In this document: one piece after another, positions 5,605 to 8,532 of the stretch | Layout of the letters: each line of letters starts with the position of its first letter | Position numbering within the stretch: the stretch's first letter is position 1 | Origin: an uncultured Eubacteriales bacterium | GTDB taxonomy: Bacteria; Bacillota; Clostridia; Oscillospirales; Oscillospiraceae | Length of the DNA: 8,532 nt | NCBI GenBank assembly: GCA_905202605.1 | Contig: CAJKSU010000119.1 | Location: 1 to 8,532, forward strand | Direction of reading: 5' to 3' | Notes under the pieces: model-generated | Databases searched by the model: none | What the model was told of the DNA's origin: nothing | The model's input: only the letters and a program-made list of their open reading frames with translations | Position numbers and translations under genes: made by a program

Positions 5605-6782
5605 CGGTATTTCAGCTTGACCTGGGGCTTTTTCACTTCTACCTCCACCAGGCGCCCGTCCTCCGCAAGCTTCACGGGCTTAACGTCAAAGTGCGAATAC
5701 TTTGCGATTTCGTCCAGCTTCGTCTTTTCCAGCAGAGAACCCACCAACGTATAGGCCTTTCCCTTCCGTCTGGCGCGCCCCGTCCGTCCAATTCGGTGGA
5801 TATAATACTCGTTTTCCTCCGGAATATCATAGTTGATGACGCAGTCCACATCGTCCACGTCAATGCCGCGGGACGCAACGTCTGTTGCAACCAGTACATT
5901 GAGCTTTCCGTCCCGGAATTTCTGCATGACCTTTTCCCGCTGGCTCTGACGAATATCACCGTGCAGGCAGTCCACCGTATAGCTTCTTCCCTGCATATCG
6001 TCGCAGAGCCGCTGACACATGTGCTTGGTGTTGCAGAAGATAATGACCCGCTCAAAGCCCTGAGTATCCAGCAGCTGCAAGGTGGTCATCAGCTTTTCGA
6101 TGCCGTTGCAGGTAATGGCAAACTGGTCAATATCCGGGCGGCTTTCCTCCTTGGGCTGTATCGTAATCTCCACCTCATCCCGCTGATACATCCAACTGAC
6201 CGTCATGACCTCCTGAGAGATGGTGGCGGAGAACAGTCCCATATTGGTGCGGTTCTTCATCTTCTCGATGATGCCGGTCACGTCCTTGAAGAAGCCCATG
6301 TCCAGCATCCGATCCGCTTCGTCCAGCACCACGGTTTTGATGCCGTCAAACCGGAGGTTCTTCCGCTTATAGTGATCCATTAGACGCCCCGGCGTTGCCA
6401 CTACGATTTGCGGCTTTCTGGCAAGCTGTCTTGCCTGCGCTTCCAGTCGCTGACCACCATAGAGTACCGCAATACGAATCCCTTTCTTGAATTCCAGAAG
6501 GCCTCTCAGTTCGTCCCCGATCTGGATAGCCAGTTCACGGGTAGGGGCAAGAATCGCCGCCTGCACCGTCTCCGACGTCGGATCAATATGCTCGATCACA
6601 GGGATACCAAACGCGAATGTCTTTCCGGTACCTGTGGGTGCCTTAGCAATTACATCCTTCCACTCCATCAGGGGCGGAATCGCCTGCTCCTGAATCTCTG
6701 TGGGGTAGCCGTATCCTTTTTTCTCCAGTGCTTGTAGAATTTCCACGCTGATTCCCAGCTGCTCAAACGTAATATGCTCCAT
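5601..6782 (-). CDS. DEAD-box ATP-dependent RNA helicase
   Basis: This encodes 393 residues from the ATG at 6782. The two RecA-like domains carry every standard motif: Q motif (YPTEIQEQ, about 26-33), APTGTGKT (48-55), PTREL (80-84), TPGR (130-133), DEAD (154-157), SAT (185-187), ATDVASRGID (299-308) and HRIGRTGR (329-336). It unwinds RNA duplexes or remodels RNA-protein complexes with ATP, as in ribosome assembly or mRNA turnover under stress. It is a minimal helicase: after domain 2 only about 45 residues remain, ending KPQVKLKYR, with no RNA-binding extension such as the DbpA or CshA tails. It could be called CshA/DbpA/RhlE-like, but the short tail prevents a firm gene name. Its own promoter is upstream, and the DprA-like gene overlaps its stop codon. 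Confidence 0.95.
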   Translation of the reverse strand: MEHITFEQLGISVEILQALEKKGYGYPTEIQEQAIPPLMEWKDVIAKAPTGTGKTFAFGIPVIEHIDPTSETVQAAILAPTRELAIQIGDELRGLLEFKKGIRIAVLYGGQRLEAQARQLARKPQIVVATPGRLMDHYKRKNLRFDGIKTVVLDEADRMLDMGFFKDVTGIIEKMKNRTNMGLFSATISQEVMTVSWMYQRDEVEITIQPKEESRPDIDQFAITCNGIEKLMTTLQLLDTQGFERVIIFCNTKHMCQRLCDDMQGRSYTVDCLHGDIRQSQREKVMQKFRDGKLNVLVATDVASRGIDVDDVDCVINYDIPEENEYYIHRIGRTGRARRKGKAYTLVGSLLEKTKLDEIAKYSHFDVKPVKLAEDGRLVEVEVKKPQVKLKYR

Positions 6783-6788
6783 TTTCAA

Positions 6789-6793
6789 CCTCT
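6789..6793 (-). promoter_or_regulatory. Ribosome binding site deciding the helicase start
   Basis: AGAGG on the minus strand lies 6 nt before the ATG at 6782. An in-frame TTG two codons earlier (6786-6788) would directly abut this site with no spacer, so the ATG is the better start. Confidence 0.65.
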
Positions 6794-6820
6794 GTGTTAT
6801 TCATAAATTCATTTTGGATC

Positions 6821-6849
6821 ATTATACCTTGTTCCACGATAGATTGCAA
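6821..6849 (-). promoter_or_regulatory. Promoter of the helicase / DprA-like operon
   Basis: On the minus strand TTGCAA (6844-6849) and a perfect TATAAT (6821-6826) are spaced 17 bp. The transcript would start near 6814, giving a short leader of about 32 nt. Confidence 0.7.
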
Positions 6850-6890
6850 GTCCCGGTCTTCTCTCCAGATCGGACGCAGTCGGGAATGCC

Positions 6891-6919
6891 TTGTATTTCT
6901 CCCTGCGTTATGCTATGAT
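6891..6919 (+). promoter_or_regulatory. Promoter of the ThyX-like protein gene
   Basis: TTGTAT (6891-6896) and TGCTATGAT (-10 at 6914-6919 with TG extension) are spaced 17 bp. The -35 matches only TTG, but the extended -10 should compensate. The transcript would start near 6926 and include the AAGGA site before the ATG at 6954. This promoter diverges from the helicase promoter. Confidence 0.6.
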
Positions 6920-6953
6920 GAATAAGAACCATAAAAAGAAAGAAGGATGTATC

Positions 6954-7598
6954 ATGACTACCATCGAAAATGTGGAGCTTTTTGGCCTTGACAGTTCTAT
7001 CTTCCGCAGCGGCTACTCCATGCTGGAAACTGCTCCCACTGCACAGGAATTTCAGGATGCCGTTGCCAGCATCCATCATTGCCGGGAAGCCGGAGACTAC
7101 GCCAACCCTCACATCAAACGCGCCATCAAGCTTGCCTCCCTTTCCGAGGGCGGTCACGATCAGTTTCTCACCGGCATTGTAGTAAATTTTGACCTGACCA
7201 TTACCAATAAGGCATGGGTGGAGGCGGAGCGCTATACTTTCCTGAACTTCATTTCCTCCATGTCCACCATGCATAGGGTGGCGCGGTTCCGGATTGCCGA
7301 CTGCTGTAACCAGTATACCAGCCCCGTGGAAATCGCCGAGGCTCAGCGGCTGCAGGAAGTCTATAACAGCATCGACGCCGCCCAGGAGCCGCAGCGCAAG
7401 AAGGAAGCCTATCTGGAGCTGCTCTATAATCTCCCCTCCGGCTTTGAGCTGATGGCAGGTATGACCACCAACTATCGCTGCCTCAAAAATATCTATGCCC
7501 AGCGGCGGAATCACCGGCTTCCGGACTGGCACGTGGTTTGCGACTGGATTGAAACACTGCCCATGGCACCGGAGCTGATTACCGGAAAGAAGATTTAG
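6954..7598 (+). CDS. Conserved hypothetical protein, possibly distantly ThyX-like
   Basis: This encodes 214 residues from MTTIENVELFG. The ATG at 6954 has GAAGGA 6 nt upstream; the longer frame from 6891 would begin inside the promoter. There is no signal peptide or membrane segment. Likely conserved blocks are GHDQFLTGIVVNFDLT (67-82), ERYTFLNFISSMSTMHR (92-108), and LLYNLPSGFEL...MTTNYRCLKNIYAQRRNHRLPDW (156-191). Their order and spacing recall flavin-dependent thymidylate synthase: the GH/EH substrate loop, an RHRx7S-like segment, then LP...T.N.R.L..FL.LR....AQ.E. The signature RHR and catalytic Ser are not exactly conserved, so it would be a divergent relative rather than a proven enzyme. 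I recall similar proteins in Firmicutes genomes and phages annotated only as hypothetical. The neighbouring nucleotide-metabolism genes make the link suggestive but unproven. Confidence 0.7.
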   Translation: MTTIENVELFGLDSSIFRSGYSMLETAPTAQEFQDAVASIHHCREAGDYANPHIKRAIKLASLSEGGHDQFLTGIVVNFDLTITNKAWVEAERYTFLNFISSMSTMHRVARFRIADCCNQYTSPVEIAEAQRLQEVYNSIDAAQEPQRKKEAYLELLYNLPSGFELMAGMTTNYRCLKNIYAQRRNHRLPDWHVVCDWIETLPMAPELITGKKI

Positions 7599-7669
7599 GA
7601 CACCTCCGCATACATACGCCACCGGAATTCATCCACCAATTGATACGATATAATAGAGAGGAACATAAC

Positions 7670-8380
7670 ATGAAAGCACGATATCACAGCAAGGGCATTT
7701 CCGGACTGACCGGCTTTTTCCCGCTGCTGGGCATTATTATCATGCTTACGCCCCTGAAAAATATAGACTCCCATCTGAAAAAGGCTGCACCGCTGGAAAC
7801 CGCTTCTGAGCTGACTGCCTCGGATTTTCAGGCTGGGGGCAGCTATGATCTGGGCGAGGTCATGGTGTTGGACAGCTATGCCTACGCTTCCACCAACGAC
7901 GATATCAACACCAACTACTATGCCGTATTATTCGCCGGCGCCGATGACGAGCCCTATCTGATTTCCCTGGCAGTTTCTACGGAGGACGACATCTATCAGG
8001 AGCTTTGGGATTTCGCCAACGACGATACCCAGCTTATGGGCGACATCAGCGTGAACGTCTGCGGCATTGCCCAGGAGTTCGACAGCGAGGACGACACCCT
8101 GCGGGAGTTTTATCAGGAATTCCAGGATAACCTGTACAACGAGGGGATTGAGGCCACCGCCATCCCCCTGGAGCTCATCTATAAGGGACAGGATGCCGCC
8201 GCATTCCGGGAGAATACCAACGGCGACTGGACCACTGCCATTGTTACCACCGTCATCATCGAAGTGGTCGGTCTTGTGTTCCTGGTCATCGGCATTCTGC
8301 TTGGTCGCCGGGACAAGGGCAAAAAGCAGCGCAAAGAAACGGATGATGGTCCCGCTATGAACGGTCCCGAAATTCTCTAA
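7670..8380 (+). CDS. Two-pass membrane protein with acidic external domain
   Basis: This encodes 236 residues starting MKARYHSKG. The ATG at 7670 is chosen over the upstream ATG at 7640 because AGAGAGG lies 8 nt before it. Residues 11-27 form one membrane segment and 188-212 a second. The roughly 160 residues between them are markedly acidic (for example STNDDIN, AGADDEP, DSEDDT), have one Cys (131), and would lie outside the cell by the positive-inside rule. Basic residues flank both cytoplasmic ends (MKARYHSK; RRDKGKKQRK). I do not recognise the family. Its gene begins 71 bp after the ThyX-like gene with no terminator between, so the two are likely cotranscribed. A strong terminator follows. 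Confidence 0.8.
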   Translation: MKARYHSKGISGLTGFFPLLGIIIMLTPLKNIDSHLKKAAPLETASELTASDFQAGGSYDLGEVMVLDSYAYASTNDDINTNYYAVLFAGADDEPYLISLAVSTEDDIYQELWDFANDDTQLMGDISVNVCGIAQEFDSEDDTLREFYQEFQDNLYNEGIEATAIPLELIYKGQDAAAFRENTNGDWTTAIVTTVIIEVVGLVFLVIGILLGRRDKGKKQRKETDDGPAMNGPEIL

Positions 8381-8389
8381 TCCATACAA

Positions 8390-8427
8390 ATCCCCCGCAG
8401 GTCACGAAACCTGCGGGGGATCATTTT
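8390..8427 (+). terminator. Rho-independent terminator
   Basis: Arms 8390-8402 and 8409-8421 form a perfect 13-bp GC-rich stem (ATCCCCCGCAGGT/ACCTGCGGGGGAT) with a 6-nt loop, followed by CATTTTG. It starts 10 nt after the stop codon of the membrane protein. The reverse complement also has a short T stretch after the stem, so it may work in both directions. Confidence 0.85.
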
Positions 8428-8430
8428 GTC

Positions 8431-8532
8431 TTATACGATGTATTGCAGCTTGTCTGCCACTTCACCATGCTTTAAGTACAGCCGCGGTACGTGCATAAAT
8501 ACTGTTGATTAGCATTATTTAATGCCCTCCTT
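8431..8532 (-). other. Right-edge sequence with possible small or broken minus-strand reading frame
   Basis: On the minus strand a 21-codon frame (8496-8431, MHVPRLYLKHGEVADKLQYIV) ends 10 nt before the terminator stem. Upstream, in another frame, AAGGAGG (8526-8532) precedes an ATG whose frame gives only 17 residues before a stop. The two frames overlap, as a frameshifted small gene or a decayed gene end would. The window stops here, so no gene is claimed. Confidence 0.2.

Noticed and set aside
6786..6788. TTG as start of the helicase
   Set aside because: The AGAGG site directly abuts the TTG with no spacer, while the ATG at 6782 has a 6-nt spacer and starts at the usual position before the Q motif.
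6822..7622. 266-residue minus-strand frame opposite the ThyX-like gene
   Set aside because: It is antisense to a gene with a promoter and ribosome binding site, has low-complexity unconvincing content, and would run through the helicase promoter.
7649..7654. Perfect TATAAT just before the two-pass membrane protein gene
   Set aside because: No -35 at proper spacing and no TG extension; transcription from it would start at about 7661, past the ribosome binding site at 7655-7661.
1..8532. CRISPR array, tRNA or rRNA genes, intact insertion sequence
   Set aside because: No regularly spaced direct repeats, no cloverleaf or rRNA-like segments, and no transposase frame were seen by eye on either strand.

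Overview
The window looks like chromosome from an anaerobic, low-to-moderate G+C Gram-positive bacterium, most likely a Clostridia/Oscillospiraceae-type gut species. This is inferred from the class III (oxygen-sensitive) ribonucleotide reductase, strong AGGAGG-type ribosome binding sites, sigma-A-like promoters and the general protein style. Taxonomy was not tested by any search.

Most of the window is transcribed on the minus strand. From the right, a DEAD-box RNA helicase (5601-6782) overlaps by 4 bp (ATGA) with a divergent DprA/Smf-like Rossmann protein (4672-5604) that ends in a sliding-clamp-binding-like tail. This pair closes with a clear terminator (4631-4665). A roughly 260 bp spacer then holds what looks like a decayed mobile-element remnant. 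It is followed by a well-defined control region for nrdD: two NrdR boxes, an extended -10 promoter and a folded 5' leader. nrdD (2018-4147) is followed by a stem-loop and a separate promoter for a tight three-gene unit, nrdG - dut - small membrane protein (457-1817, 1 nt between genes), ending in a terminator. At the left edge is the start of another membrane protein (1-272) with its own promoter.

On the plus strand, a promoter divergent from the helicase drives a 214-residue protein (6954-7598) with a possible distant resemblance to flavin-dependent thymidylate synthase (ThyX). Next is a two-pass membrane protein with a large acidic outer domain (7670-8380), closed by a 13-bp-stem terminator.

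Functionally, nrdD, nrdG and dut form an anaerobic dNTP-supply block: NrdG makes the glycyl radical on NrdD, NrdD makes dNTPs from NTPs, and Dut removes dUTP and supplies dUMP for thymidylate. The helicase/DprA-like pair is a separate nucleic-acid unit. The items most worth following up are the DprA-like protein with its clamp-like tail coupled to an RNA helicase, the structured nrdD leader beside the NrdR boxes, the ThyX-like orphan, and the remnant at 4398-4630.
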